A stretch of 64,000 nt of DNA from Halocaridina rubra (GCA_037179515.1 JAXCGZ010007676.1:71145-135144); one strand, 5' to 3'. Counted from the stretch's first letter, positions 10,114-22,474 are shown. The notes: generated by a model from the sequence alone, not told the origin. A program made the numbers and translations.

Positions 10114-10343
10114 CGATATACAGAGATGGGGAGCATTGTGGCTTGTCAGATGTGAAAGGATAATAAGATATGTATAACGAATATCCAAGAATATTCGGTG
10201 TTGATGTAGGCATAGCAAGAGAACCGTAACTGAAGGAAGACTTAACATCGAACTGTCCAGGAGAGTCTTATTTAAGTCAACAAGACCCTTCAGCTGTAGT
10301 ATCGCAGCGGGCGGTTGATGCCATGGGCCAACCTACTACACTG
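10114..10343 (+). repeat. Dispersed repeat R4 fragment
   Basis: Closely similar to 3,010-3,195, sharing for example GGCTTGTCAGATGTGAA, GAATATCCAAGAATATTC and the ending GGCCAACCT. No coding frame. Confidence 0.65.
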
Positions 10344-10398
10344 TAAAAGACCAGGTGTAATTATATGACTAAGTACAATTGTGTAAACTGTATTGTAG

Positions 10399-10517
10399 GT
10401 TGGGCCGATACGTCTTCTATTGTCTCCATCAACCTACAATATCCAGACCAGAAGCAGCAGCAATGGGGTCTATCGACCAAACCTGATAATAATCGACCAC
10501 GCTGTCAAAGATGCAAG
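10399..10517 (+). CDS. BRI3-like small membrane protein, coding exon 2
   Basis: A 119-nt exon between the acceptor TGTATTGTAG and the donor CAAG|GTATAG. It completes a glycine codon from exon 1 and then encodes 39 residues: WADTSSIVSINLQYPDQ, a Gln-rich stretch, and finally RPRCQRCK. That last CxxC pair sits directly before the exon-3 residues EGYLEAEF. This is the arrangement seen in brain protein I3 proteins, where a CPxC motif precedes a G-x-LE-x-x-F segment and one membrane helix. The phase (1 in, 0 out) fits both neighbours. The acceptor has a modest pyrimidine tract, so the 5' boundary is less certain than the 3' one. Confidence 0.62.
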
Positions 10518-10522
10518 GTATA

Positions 10523-10527
<5 letters not shown>

Positions 10528-10587
<60 letters not shown>
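10528..10587. repeat. (TC)n microsatellite just after a splice donor
   Basis: About 30 TC units beginning 10 bp inside the second BRI3-like intron. Confidence 0.95.
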
Positions 10588-10590
<3 letters not shown>

Positions 10591-10643
10591 GTACTGTTGT
10601 TCTCATAATTATGCAATGAACAGCTTTAATAACAATGATGATG

Positions 10644-10693
<50 letters not shown>

Positions 10694-10697
<4 letters not shown>

Positions 10698-10978
10698 GAT
10701 GGATTCGGTTTTACGTCATGAACTCCCTTTTCTACTAAGGGCTAGGACGGTTGCCTTCTTACGAACGACTTTTGGCAGATGTAATCGTTACCCTGAGTGT
10801 ATACCCTTACTAACCTCAGTCCGTGACGGGGTGCAAACCCCGTCACGGACTGAGGTTGGTAAGGGCATACACTCAGGGTAACGATTACATTTGCAAAAAC
10901 AAGTCCTTCGTAAGAAGGCAACCGTCCTAGCCCTTAGTAAAAGAGGGAGTTCGTGACGTAAAACCGAATCCATCCATT
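10694..10978. mobile_element. Head-to-head SINE1 pair forming a 285-bp palindrome
   Basis: Two SINE1 copies in opposite orientation, both lacking the tRNA-like head, meet at GACGGGGTGCAAACCCCGTC near 10,835. The symmetry extends outward into matching AATGGATGGATTCGG ends. An (AAT)n tract precedes the pair. It fills nearly half of the intron before the last BRI3-like exon. Confidence 0.92.
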
Positions 10979-10989
10979 AATACATACAT

Positions 10990-11055
10990 ACATATACCTT
11001 GGCTGTTTCCCCCTTAAATTGGGGGGTAGCCGACATCAAAAAAGGAAAACAGTAT
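10990..11055 (-). mobile_element. RTE subfamily A 3'-terminal hairpin fragment
   Basis: A very short, extremely 5'-truncated copy: TACCTTGGCTGTTTCCCCC, then TTAAATTGGGGGGTAGCC and GACATCAAAAAAGGAAAAC. Confidence 0.8.
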
Positions 11056-11107
11056 CCATCCATTAATAATAATAATAATGCCCTGAATAAATATTTCTCC
11101 CTTTCAG

Positions 11108-11242
11108 GAAGGCTACCTCGAAGCAGAATTTTCCTGTTGTGGAATACTGGCTGCTATCGCATTGTTTCCTTTGGGTCTCATATGCTGCTGTCTGTTTAAG
11201 GTTAAAGTGTGTACTTATTGCGGGAAAAAAGTATATTGTTAA
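11108..11242 (+). CDS. BRI3-like small membrane protein, last coding exon
   Basis: After the acceptor TTTCTCCCTTTCAG the frame encodes EGYLEAEFSCCGILAAIALF, then PLGLICCCLFKVKVC and TYCGKKVYC, followed by TAA. This matches the conserved C-terminus of the brain protein I3 (BRI3) family: a short acidic segment, one hydrophobic helix with an LFPxGxICC core, basic residues, and a CxxCG pair. With the CxxC encoded by the previous exon, the protein has two CxxC pairs flanking one membrane helix, possibly a metal-binding hairpin (inference). Family members are small endolysosomal membrane proteins of unsettled function. The joined model has 97 residues. A possible AATAAA lies at 11,870-11,875. Confidence 0.82.
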   Translation, partial: EGYLEAEFSCCGILAAIALFPLGLICCCLFKVKVCTYCGKKVYC

Positions 11243-11990
11243 TGAGATTTATAGAAGACTATTGACCTCATGACCTCCAGGTCATTTCGTCTCATAGATA
11301 TAACGCTGAGAAAGTTATAACTTATTCCTCAAAAACATCTTAGAATTACAATTAGATCGAAGATTTTCGAAAAAAGTTCCGTGGATCGGCTGCAAATAAC
11401 AGCATTGGCCCTTATTATTATCTTTGTAAGGAAGGGGATCCCACCTCGATTCCCCCACGTTCAACCCGTCAGTGTCCAACCCCTTTCGATGGGGATTAAT
11501 ACACACAAAAAAACAACGACAAACAACAGCTGTTTACTTCAGTGAGAGGGTGCGTTCTCAACACTGCATAAATATTTAATTCCATTCGACTAAGCAACGC
11601 TGTGATTACCCAAATGATGAATGATCGCTTGAAAGGTGATTTATATTTAACGTGTAAATCACTCGTTCTATTACTTTTCCTGCATTCTCGATATCTTGCA
11701 TAAATCACTTTAAATTATTTCTTAAATTATATCTACTATGAGGTTTTAGATTTTTTTGTTGGATTAAACGTTGCCTGACAAAGTAATCTACTGAAATTTC
11801 TACAGCAGAAAAAAACAAAACAATAACAGTTCGGTTGCTAAAGCAAGATATAAACAAACGCAAAACAGTAATAAATAACATGAAGTTTTAACGCAATATT
11901 ATCAATAGTGCACTGAAAAATATACACAAACAGGGAGACAAGACATTACCTTGTGGGCACATTTACATGACTGTATTGTGGTGCACCCTC
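11243..11990 (+). other. Likely 3' UTR and downstream DNA of the BRI3-like gene
   Basis: AT-rich, with no further coding exon seen. It contains a SINE2 fragment (about 11,430-11,500, with TCCAACCCCTTTCGATGGGG) and an AATAAA at 11,870-11,875. The real transcript end cannot be set from sequence. Confidence 0.4.
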
Positions 11991-12068
11991 TCCAGGTGGT
12001 GACCCTGAGGGGAATATTCTTCTTACAAATTAACTGTACTTTCAGTTCACAGTACATCTGGAATGTGA

Positions 12069-13402
12069 TAAAAAGTGGATCTTGTAAAGAAAAATAATCC
12101 CAGGGTGTTCAAGGGTTATTCATATATACAGGGCTAATCACTCACTACTCTGCCCTATTTGAAAAAGTGGATCTTGTAAAGAAAAGTAATCCCAGGGTGT
12201 TCAAGGGTTATTCATATATATAGGGCTAATCACCTAACCTACCCTAACCTATTTGAAAGAGTGGATCTTGTACAGAAAAGTAATCCCAGGGTGTTCAAGG
12301 GTTATTCATATATACAAGGCTAATCACTCACTACTCTGCCCTAACATGATCTGACCTATTTGAAAAAAGTGGATCATGTACAGAAAAGTAATCCAAGGGT
12401 GTTCAAGGTTTATTCATATATACAGGGCTAATCACCCACTACTCTGCCCTATTGAAAAAGTGGATCTTGTAAAGAAAAGTAACCCCAGGGTGTTCAAGGG
12501 TTATTCATATATACAGGGCTAATCACCTAACCTATTTGAAAAAGTGGATCTTGTACAGAAAAGTAATCTCAGGGTGTTCAAGGGTTATTCATATATACAG
12601 GGCTAATCACTCACTACTCTATCCAATTTGAAAAAGTGGATCTGGTAAAGAAAAGTAATCCCAGGGTGTTCAAGGGTTATTCATATATACAGGGCTAATC
12701 ACCTAACCTACCCCAACCTATTTGAAAGAGTGGATCTTGTACAGAAAAGTAATCCCAGGGTGTTCAAGGGTTATTCATATATACAAGGCTAATCACTCAC
12801 TACTCTGCCCTAACATGATCTGACCTATTTGAAAAAAGTGGATCATGTACAGAAAAGTAATGCAAGGGTGTTCAAGGTTTATTCATATATACAGGGCTAA
12901 TCACCCACTACTCTGCCCTATTGAAAAAGTGGATCTTGTAAAGAAAAGTAACCCCAGGGTGTTCAAGGGTTATTCATATATACAGGGCTAATCACCTAAC
13001 CTATTTGAAAAAGTGGATCTTGTACAGAAAAGTAATCTCAGGGTGTTCAAGGGTTATTCATATATACAGGGCTAATCACTCACTACTCTATCCAATTTGA
13101 AAAAGTGGATCTGGTAAAGAAAAGTAATCCCAGGGTGTTCAAGGGTTATTCATATATACAGGGCTAATCACCTAACCTACCCCAACCTATTTGCAAAGGT
13201 GGATCTTGTACAGAAAAGTAATCCCAGGGTGTTCAAGGGTTATTCATATATACAGGGCTAATCACTCACTACTCTGCCCTAACATGATCTGACCTATTTG
13301 AAAAAAGTGGATCTTGTAAAGAAAAGTAATCCCAGGGTGTTCAAGGGTTATTCATATACAAAAGGCTCATCACCTACCTTACCCTAACTTGACCTGACCT
13401 AA
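12069..13402 (+). repeat. Satellite array with 469-bp higher-order unit
   Basis: About 14 monomers of roughly 94 bp, each with AAGTGGATCTTGTA, AGTAATCCCAGGGTGTTCAA and TTATTCATATATACAGGGC. Distinctive variants (an AACATGATCTGACC insertion, ATCATGTACAG, TCTATCCAATTT) recur in the same order. Markers at 12,255, 12,724 and 13,193 are each 469 bp apart, so five monomers form a higher-order unit. Confidence 0.93.
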
Positions 13403-13611
13403 CAATTTACGGGGTTACATAACTTTACATGGGGTTCCTGTAATTTACAAGATCCAAAAAAGCTTATGCTGTGATAACCTTGTATTAGGCATTCAAAATA
13501 CAGGTATATACTGTAGGAAGCTACAAAATATGCAATACAGTATTGGTAGAATAGTACAGCACTGTTACCTGAGGTTACAAGCATGCCAATACAAATCAGT
13601 GATGATGATGA

Positions 13612-13803
13612 TTCGGTTTTACGTCACGAACTCCCTTATCTACTAAGGGCTAAGACGGTTGCCTTCTTGCGAAGGACTTGTTTTGGCAAATGTAATCGTT
13701 ACCCTGAGCGTATGCCCTTACTAACCTCAGTCCGTGATGGGGCGCGAACCCTCGACCTGCCAAAACAGAGTCGTGGACGCTACCATTTTTCCACGGAGAC
13801 TAC
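13612..13803 (-). mobile_element. SINE1, full-length with TSD
   Basis: Flanked by CATGCCAATACAAATCAGTG on the left and the nearly identical CATGCCAATACAATCAGTG on the right. A short (GAT)n lies between the left TSD and the element 3' end. Confidence 0.9.
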
Positions 13804-14390
13804 CATGCCAATACAATCAGTGCCAAGTTATTTTATCAGACATAAGTATTTTTTTTTCTCTCCTATTGCGGCCAATATGAAATAATTGTGTGAAAAATAG
13901 CTAATACTTTGATTTGTATTGATAAAATATATAAACAGTAAATTATAGTTTCTAGTATTATTTCCCATTTGACAAAAACCACTAACTTTTGGACACTTTA
14001 GTGTGTATACATTAACCTAACCTATGGCTTAACCTGACCATTTATGCCTAACTTTTGTTGTAAAGTTAGGTTAGGTGTACAAAAGTAATCATTTATCAAG
14101 ATAGATTTTGGATTTTTGTGGCCCGCCACTTGGAATATAAAACTTACTCACCCCAAGCTGGTGAACTTCAAGTATCAACTTATTTCTTAAACTAACCAAA
14201 CTAACCCTAATATTATAATACATTCCATGACTTTCCCTAACTAAAGGGTGAGAAAATAAACAATTAGCATACAATGTTTTCGAATAATATGATTAATTAC
14301 TAGGTAAATTTTTACATATGAAGTAATTTCATTTTGGAGGTGGAAATTATATTCTTCCTATGGTTATTTGATGTGACTTGAATGAATGGA

Positions 14391-14494
14391 TTCAGTTTTA
14401 CGTCACGAACTCCCTTTTCTACTAAGGGCTAGGGCGCTTGCCTTCTTGGGAAGGACTTGTTTTGGCAGATGTAATCGTTACCCTGAGTGTATGT
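14391..14494 (-). mobile_element. SINE1, truncated
   Basis: Only the 3' half, from TTCAGTTTTACGTCACGAAC to CCCTGAGTGTATG. Confidence 0.82.
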
Positions 14495-15134
14495 AACCTT
14501 GAAAACAGAGAATTTCATGCTTACCTAACCTAAGAAATAGTACTTTAGAACAGTATTCATTGTCACAATCATTCAAAAACATCAAAAGCCAAAGGAAAAT
14601 GTTGTAAATTAATTCCTTTTGGGAGAAAGATTAGGTTAGCTTAATATTTACCATTGGTTATCTAAGTTAAATTCATTCATAATACCTCAAAAGCCACAAG
14701 TGACTTTTTTTGGTTGTTGTGCCAATCTCACTTTGGAGGCAATTTTTTTTTTTTTTTTTTTAAAGGTATTGAATGAATATGACCTCGGATATTGTCGGAA
14801 AAATCCTAACCTAACCTGCAAAAATAGCAGTTTATGAAAACTTCCAGTCATATTCATTAAAAAAATTAAAAGCATAAGGAAAAATGTCATAACTTATTTA
14901 TTGGGTTAGAATATATTTTCAAACGGTTCTAAAGGTCACAATCATTCAAATACTAAAAGGAAAAATATAATTTTCAATTCCGAAATTCAGACGGCCACAA
15001 TTGTGTAAAAAAATAATGCAATAGTTATTACCCATGATCGAACCCACTGCGGGGCGTTAGGCTGGACATCTTGCCTTGCCACCCCCAGCTCCAATCCGTG
15101 TTTAGCCTCCATAACAGAGTATAACTGGAACTCT

Positions 15135-15182
<48 letters not shown>

Positions 15183-16048
15183 GGAATGACACCAAGTCTT
15201 GTTCATAGGATACCTTTGGAAATGTCCCCTCCACGTCTTGTATATAAGAAAATGTTTCCATCTATCGCTGGAAAAGGTGTTGCATGGCACGATAGTCCTC
15301 TACATGCATTATAATTACCTTATCACCAATAATCACTATGAAAAACAATAATCTCACAAAATACGACTTCAACGACGCCATTCAACTACCAAATCCCGAC
15401 GGCATGGTTGCTTTCAGTATTGCCAACAACTCTCCTTGACTATTTTTAACTATAATGTCTTTATAAATTAGCTAAAATCTTTTGTGGGCTTTTATTTCAT
15501 TAAAAATTAATTTCATTGAAATATATACGCTATTTATATAATAAACGTCAATTTTCGGTTAATAGGTACGTATTTACGGATAAGATTAAATTTTAATATC
15601 TGGTAACACTGAAACTACTGGAGCCTTCCACGGGGTTCTATATTTCACAATTTTTGGTAATTATCCTTTTTTTTCAATTATTTTTTAGGTATCGGTTTTG
15701 ATTCTAGTCCGAAACGATAAATAGAAGGAAATTTTACATACAAATATTTTTTTTTTATAAAAATTGAATTAGTTCCACCATTTAAAAAAACAATAATTCC
15801 GGAAAATTTGGAAATTTACCCATAGATATGCAGAGAAAATTACTTTTAGACCATTAACTAACCCCGTATATTGAGTTAAGCTAATGCCTGACCTGACCTA
15901 AATATTTCCTTGCTGATTTCATGCATCGGATTCCTATCTTGGCTTGATTTCATATCTATAATATTATAAAAAATGAATCTACTTTTTTCTGCCATGTTTT
16001 CTTAATATTCATATCCAAACTGTTATTATCATTATAATTGTTTTTGAT
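14495..16048. other. AT-rich intergenic stretch
   Basis: Contains several CCTAACCT motifs, a SINE2 fragment at about 15,030-15,120 (CACCCCCAGCTCCAATCC) and a 41-base poly-A at 15,137-15,177. A minus-strand short frame at 15,262-15,381 begins MASLKSYFVRLLFFIV and has a hydrophobic start, but no homology was recognised and it is not called a gene. Confidence 0.45.
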
Positions 16049-16157
16049 GTTCCGGTTTTACGTCACGGGCTCCCTGTTCTACCAAGGGCTAGGATGGTTG
16101 CCTTCTTGCGAGGGACTTGTTTTGGCAGATGTAGTCGTCACCCTGAGTGCATGCCCT
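16049..16157 (-). mobile_element. SINE1, truncated
   Basis: From GTTCCGGTTTTACGTCACGG to GTGCATGCCCTA, bounded by TATCATTATAATT-like repeats. Confidence 0.85.
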
Positions 16158-16676
16158 ATCATCATTATAATTATGATCATATATATCTATGAATGAATTC
16201 GATATATGTGAATCTGACATCGAAAATGCATTACAAATGAGTCTTACTTTCACTTAGATTCTTTACATTTCCACAATTGGTTTCGAACCTAGGTCTGATA
16301 TAGGATGGAAAAGCTCAAGGCTTTAGCTACATGAAGGTACGCGTCATTTTTTTTCTTCTTTTTTTTAAGATGAAAACTTTTAAGTTATTACAAATGGCAA
16401 AATTACCTCAACTCCAATGTAATTTGAGTCTATCATATACTATTTTTGTTTAAACCTTATTATAAATAAGAACAAAAAGCATATATAACTACCTACTGTA
16501 TGCCTATAAATGGAAATTATCCCTTCTTGGCGTAAAGCCTATCTCCTCGCTTCGCTGATCAGATATCACCTTCGCTAAGTCTGTCAGCCCCCACGTATGC
16601 GCTATGCATTTGCGACAAGCTCTCATGCCATTCATGAGAATTTCTATTTCAAAACGAAACGTACACACAAATGACC

Positions 16677-16950
16677 ATTGTTTACAAGCTGCCGAGCCAC
16701 TAAGACATTTTTCATCGTAATTCGGGCCGAACGTTGACTCCAAAAGTGTCAGACCATATACACATATTAGAATTATTTACAATCTTCCTAGCCACTAAGA
16801 TATTTTTCATATTAATTCGGGCTAAACGTTGACTTCAAAAGTGTCAGACCATATACACATATTAGAATTATTTACAATCTTCCTAGCCACTAAGATATTT
16901 TTCATCTTAATTCGGGCTAAATGTTGACTTCAAAAGTGTCAAAGTTACTT
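16677..16950. repeat. Tandem repeat, about 96-bp unit
   Basis: Nearly three copies of a unit with CCACTAAGATATTTTTCAT, TTCGGGCTAAACGTTGACTT and CAGACCATATACACATATTA. The first copy is the most diverged. Confidence 0.88.
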
Positions 16951-17740
16951 ACACAATATTATTAACTAGAAAAGTTGTCAACAGGTAATATTGAAATAAA
17001 AAAAATAATAATATTATTTATGGCCCGTGGGCCAACAGTTGCCCATAAGCGGTATACATCACCTGGACATCTTACACAATTGAAACGTGCGGATGGAATA
17101 AAAAAAAAAGAAAAAAAAAGCAATAATGGTACAAACTCCAAGAATATCAACAGACGAACACATTTTATTGTTTCGGTACAGTATTAATTACTATGAAATA
17201 GACATCAACAGCATCATTGTATGTATAAACATGTCTGGCTTACATTATAAAAAGTTAAAAAGTATAAAAGTCTTGTTTTAATCACATACTATGACAGTAA
17301 CAAAAAGCAAAGAGAGCTCTTACCAACAAAAAAAAAAAATGAGTGCTCTTAAGATAAAAAATAAAAAATTCAAGAAAATTCCACCTCTAAATATTAAAAT
17401 TAAACAGGCATGAATTTTTTATTATCAATATAATACACAAACATTCTTTGCTATTTTTTTTCAAAGACATAATTAAAGTGGGTCTTTACAGAAAAAAAAA
17501 ATGTATAAAAGTCTAGCAAAATGACATGATTGTATACTTTGACTTTCCAGTAATAAATGAAAAAAAAAATGAGATGAATGAGAGAGTATCATGAGATTGG
17601 TAATGATTATATACATCATATCCCTAGACTAAAAAAATGTATTTTTTATAGCTATACTGTGTGTAAGTGAAGCAGAAAGATATCTATTTGTTCCATTAAT
17701 CTAAGCTAAAAAAAGTAAATAAAATGAGAAATGACCCTAG

Positions 17741-18310
17741 TCACTTGTAGTACACAAAGAAAACTGACTAGTTTACATATTTACTTCAAATATGTCAGCA
17801 AATCAGTTCTCCTAATCACTGTAGTACACCAAGAGAACTGGTTATTTTACATATTTACTTTAAATATATTAACAAATCAGTTCTCCTAATCACTATAGTA
17901 CACCAAGAGAGCTGGTTAGTTTACATATTTACTTAAAATATATAAACAAATCAGTTCTCCTAATCACTATAGTACACCAAGAGAACTGACTAGTTAATAT
18001 ATTTACTGCTGATATATAAACAATACAGTTCTCCTAATCATTGTAGTACATTAAAGAGAAATGACTAGTTTATATATTTACTGCTGATATATAAACAAAG
18101 ACAGTTCTCCCAATCATTGTAGTATATTAAAGAGAAATGACTAGTTTACATATTTACTGCTGATATATAAACAAGACAGTTCTCCTAATCATTGTAGTAC
18201 ATTAAAGAGATATGACAAGTTTACATATTTACTGAAGATATATAAACAAGACAGTTCTCCTAATCATTGTAGTACACTAAAGAGAAATGACTAGTTTACA
18301 TATTTACACA
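17741..18310. repeat. Tandem repeat, about 60-bp unit, nine copies
   Basis: Each unit contains CAGTTCTCCTAATCA, GTAGTACA, AGAGAA-TGACTAG and TTTACATATTTACT. Copies diverge gradually, as in an old array. Confidence 0.9.
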
Positions 18311-19824
18311 CAAGATATGCACTTTACATAAGAGTCTGCCATGAGAGCTTCAATACACCACAGAAACTCTACATAGGGTTAGGTTCGATACTTCTTGCAA
18401 TTAGTGCCTTGGCTCCCATATAAGTATGGTTGTGTTAGATAAGTCCCCATTCAAGCCTTAAATGAAAGTGAGAATGATTTCCTTCAACACTAATAATTGG
18501 ATGACAATTCAAGTAGATAAAAAATCTGCTTTTTAATTAAATCTGTTCTTTAAACTTGTTAATATTTTTGATCCCGTAAGGCTATATTTCTCCTCTATCT
18601 GGCTCAGTCACAGGTAATGCATGATACGACAAGACACTTTTGTTCTATCAATTCCAAACGGAACACCTTTCACCTATTACTCCACACCGTTGATGTGTTA
18701 GTATTATCAGATCACATCTCTTTAGATATTAAGTTTCCAATTCCAAAGACTAAATTGACACTCATTTGTGATCTTTTATCATACAGAGATCTTATCTTGG
18801 TCTTAGCATTCTAAATTGAATATAAGTAGCACCCCCTCTGAAAATGATAATTAAATGTTGATAAAAGTTCACGTGAATTGTAGTCAAGGAACACGTCTGA
18901 TCGGTGATACAAATTCTTAATTCCCTTTTGTTAATAATTTTGACCACCTTTCAGACTTTGCCAGAAGACATAATACAATAAACATAATGTATTGAAGTAT
19001 ACATAAAATAATTTAGTGTCAACATTAATTTGCTTCTCTAAAAGGAATACTGTATTTCATTACGTATAAACCTCTCAAAGCACCCTGTTTAATCCATGGC
19101 ACTTTTATCAAATCTAAACTGCTTTTCTATGTCATTGATTTAGAAAATGCCGTTACCTAATACATAAAACTTCCTATACTAAACTCAGCCTGATGAACAC
19201 TCAGGATACGACCACTTTTTGCTCTCTGCTACCACTATTTCACAGTTTACCAGCATATTAAATGTGGAAAAGATGAATGGATGGAGTCTTTACATATGTA
19301 TGCAAAAAATTTCAAACACCGTTTTACACTGCAAATATCAGAATAATTATTACTACTTCTGGTATCCTCAATTTTGCGAATAAGTAATTATGCCATGAGG
19401 CAGATTTCCAGGGGGTTTATATATTTTTCTCAACATGTCAAATTTCCACTGAAGCTCGCACGGTGGCCCGCAAACTGAACTAAAGAAAAATGGGAGGTAT
19501 GATGACTTTATTGCAACCTCTCCATCCACTTCATTCCATCAGGTGTTCTGAGGCAAGAAAATAAAAATCAGGGACAATGGGACTGCCGACCCCACACTCA
19601 TAACTGGGTCTTATTGTAACGAACTGTTTTAAGTGTCACAGACACGTGGAGCTGGGGAAAAGAGGCTCTACTATGTTAAAGAACTGTGTAAGGCATCCCT
19701 TTCCAAGAGGAAATGTGTTTATGTTTTCATATTTATAAGTGTCCATTCAATATTATTCATTATCATGCAGAGATTACTGATATAACTGACCACATACAAT
19801 ATTTTTCTTTCTGACATTTTATGC

Positions 19825-19975
19825 ATCACTACAAACCCCCATCATGGGGATGGACACAGTGTATAGCTCAGGAATTAAGGCTCGACGCCCTTCCTAACAC
19901 CCCACGAAAGGTTCGATCGCGGGTCTGTTAACTTTCTAGTCGAGAATTCTAACAACTTTGCTACCGTGGTACCCA
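19825..19975 (-). mobile_element. SINE2 relic
   Basis: Minus-oriented: AACCCCCATCATGGGGATGG, GACGCCCTTCCTAACACC, and a head with GGTTCGATCGCGGGTCTG and a broken A-box region. Confidence 0.7.
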
Positions 19976-21079
19976 ATCCACATACTCAGTTATTAAAATA
20001 AAAATATTAAAGCAAATGGAGGACGTGCATGTAACTCTACAAACATCCATAACAGACAATATGTCTGACATAAGGTTAATTCCTTGTTCATTTACAGCTT
20101 GAGTATACGGGAATGAGCATTATAAATGATCGTAAATCACTTTAAAATACTATAAAATGAACTTTTTTCTTTTCCTAAAGTAATATAAGTCATATGTAAG
20201 ACCTTTCAGAACACAATGCATCAATTTTCTTACACTTGCAACCACAGTGAAAAAAGATACGAAAAGAATACATCCATTCTTAAAAACCTATTCTTCATAC
20301 AATATAATTTGTATTTATTGGCTACACTGTTCACTAAGATTTCATCTCTGCCAAAAGCAAATATATTTTTTAAACGCAAAATTATATCCCCCTCTAGCTG
20401 CGGGGATAGCCATATCTGTAATACAATGGAAACAAGGCATCAAAAATAATAATTTGAAAATTTACAGAAGCAAAATGTATGTCTAGTAATGATATAAACT
20501 TCAAAAGAAACATAATCAGCAGAGACAATACCAAATAATAAAATTTATAGAAACAAGGACTATACAGCAATTTGCTTGCAACCGAAACAAAATCTTTCTT
20601 AACAGCAATTTCTTGCACACGCATACTTATTACATTTTCGTACCGCAAAACATTATCGAATACAATACAGCATCATAAAAATGGTTATTATAATGTACTA
20701 TAACTACAAAATGGCTACGATTAATATTTTCAATGTATACAGCTTTGGTAATGACGGCTTAAAAGTAAATGATACTATTCATTAAAAGGTATGTACATTA
20801 TAAGCTAGGGAAGAGAGAGAAAAGAGTCAAGAGCCACATGCAACTGACAAAAAAAGTCATTATTCATTTCGCTTTCCAGAAATCATTACCTTATTTACAG
20901 TGTCAGAGACTTTTACTAAGTCATTACAGGTCCTCTTTTTAAAGAATGAGCACATTACACTGATACTTTTTAATAACAGAATACTAAATGCACCTTTTAA
21001 TTCAGTATTATTTTCCCTCTCATTAACGTGTTAACACCTTAACAAGGACACACAATGACTATAAAGTGCGCGTTATAAT

Positions 21080-21320
21080 ATACAAGTTCCAAACAACTCT
21101 GTTGCCTGACTGGACAAAGGCAAACCCATTTTTCTTGGGATAATAACATTCTAAACTTCATATGTTAAGTTCCAAAAAGCTCTGCTTCCTAGTTGTATAT
21201 AGGTAACCCCATTCTTCTTGGAATAATAACAATCTAAACTTCATATAAGTTCCAAACAACTCTGTTTCCTGGTTGGGCAAAGGCAAAACCATTCTTCTTG
21301 GAATATTAAGTCTGAGCTTT
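21080..21320. repeat. Tandem repeat, about 78-bp unit, three copies
   Basis: Repeated phrases AAGTTCCAAACAACTCTG and CCATTCTTCTTGGAATA mark three copies. Confidence 0.88.
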
Positions 21321-22474
21321 ATATGACAGTAAGGATGTTATATGGCATGATCAGCACAACTATGCCCACACCTGGTGGCTGGTTCTTAATATTGCTATTG
21401 TACTAGTAGACTTGCACAACAGTAGGAAAACTAATGTCAAAAGGACCAAAATTCTTCAGCGCCTATTTCATGCCTCCTACAACTAACAGAAAGTATGAGT
21501 CAAGGATCTTCCTTTTGGCCAAATATTTCGAGGGTATACTGTGAATCTTTTGTGCTCCACCACAAAGAAAATCAGGTGGGAAATCAATATACCCATACAT
21601 ATTTCCCTATCCATTTACATCCACCTTGGGCAGTAAATATAAATTTACATTTGTAAATTTACTGGAAACAGCAAATACATCCTACATAATCTTAAAAATA
21701 CTCAGTCAGTTAAATTCTTCACTTTACTTCATTATATATTTCAAAGAATTTCGTACCTTTTTCAAGCCATAATATAATGTTAACGTTTCTCAGCACTGTG
21801 CAAGTAAATTTTATTTGCTCTCCTAATGAAGGATAAACTCACCTATAAATCTGTTACTTGATAGTAATATATAACAACAGAGTGACTTTTCATTCCATTA
21901 TCATTGCTACACATTACATGCTTGGTACACTTTCAGTTGAATGGATACATAGAATTTTCGAGAGACTTTACACTTTAGCAAGGTGTGGTCCATGCCAAAC
22001 ACAAAACGATTTACTTAACTATTCCTGTGGGAGTTATCCCTTTAAATGTAACAAAATCCAACAACAGAGCAGGAAATTGCAATGTTGACCCTGTCTTTCC
22101 ATTCCAGACATACAAGATTCACAAACACAAATATAATTACTTCAAGATACAAAACTATTTTTAGTGGTAGGTACAATATGGAAAGAGGAGTAACCACTTC
22201 ATCCGTACATGCACTACATATTTTACCATTCTTTTTAGAAAACAAAGTCAGTGTAAATACAAAATACCAATAAAAACTCGTTTACATAGGAATGTAAGAA
22301 ATTGATCCCCCAATTGAAATTCCACAAAATGCCAATAGATCAACTCAACGCTGGTAATGCATGCGTCTAATTCAGGTTCAGATTTTGATGTAAAATTGAC
22401 ACAGTCAAAATTTTTTTTCCTAAATGAAATGTACTGAGGTAATTAGGAAGGGGAGAATTCAGAGTAAACATATC

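Noticed and set aside
12225..14820. CCTAACCTAACC stretches like arthropod TTAGG telomere repeat
   Set aside because: Only two or three units each, scattered; likely part of the dispersed repeat and not an internal telomere array.
15262..15381. Minus short frame MASLKSYFVRLLFFIV... with possible splice to METFSYIQDVEG
   Set aside because: Hydrophobic start, but the implied intron is under 60 nt, the second part is an imperfect tandem duplication, and no homology was recognised.
16504..16743. Minus 79-codon frame with several Cys
   Set aside because: Overlaps the 96-bp tandem array; no motif or splice support.
17020..17110. Plus frame MARGPTVAHKRYTSPG...
   Set aside because: The GC-richer 80 bp resemble the GGGCCAACAG-type inner end seen in hAT elements; no gene support.
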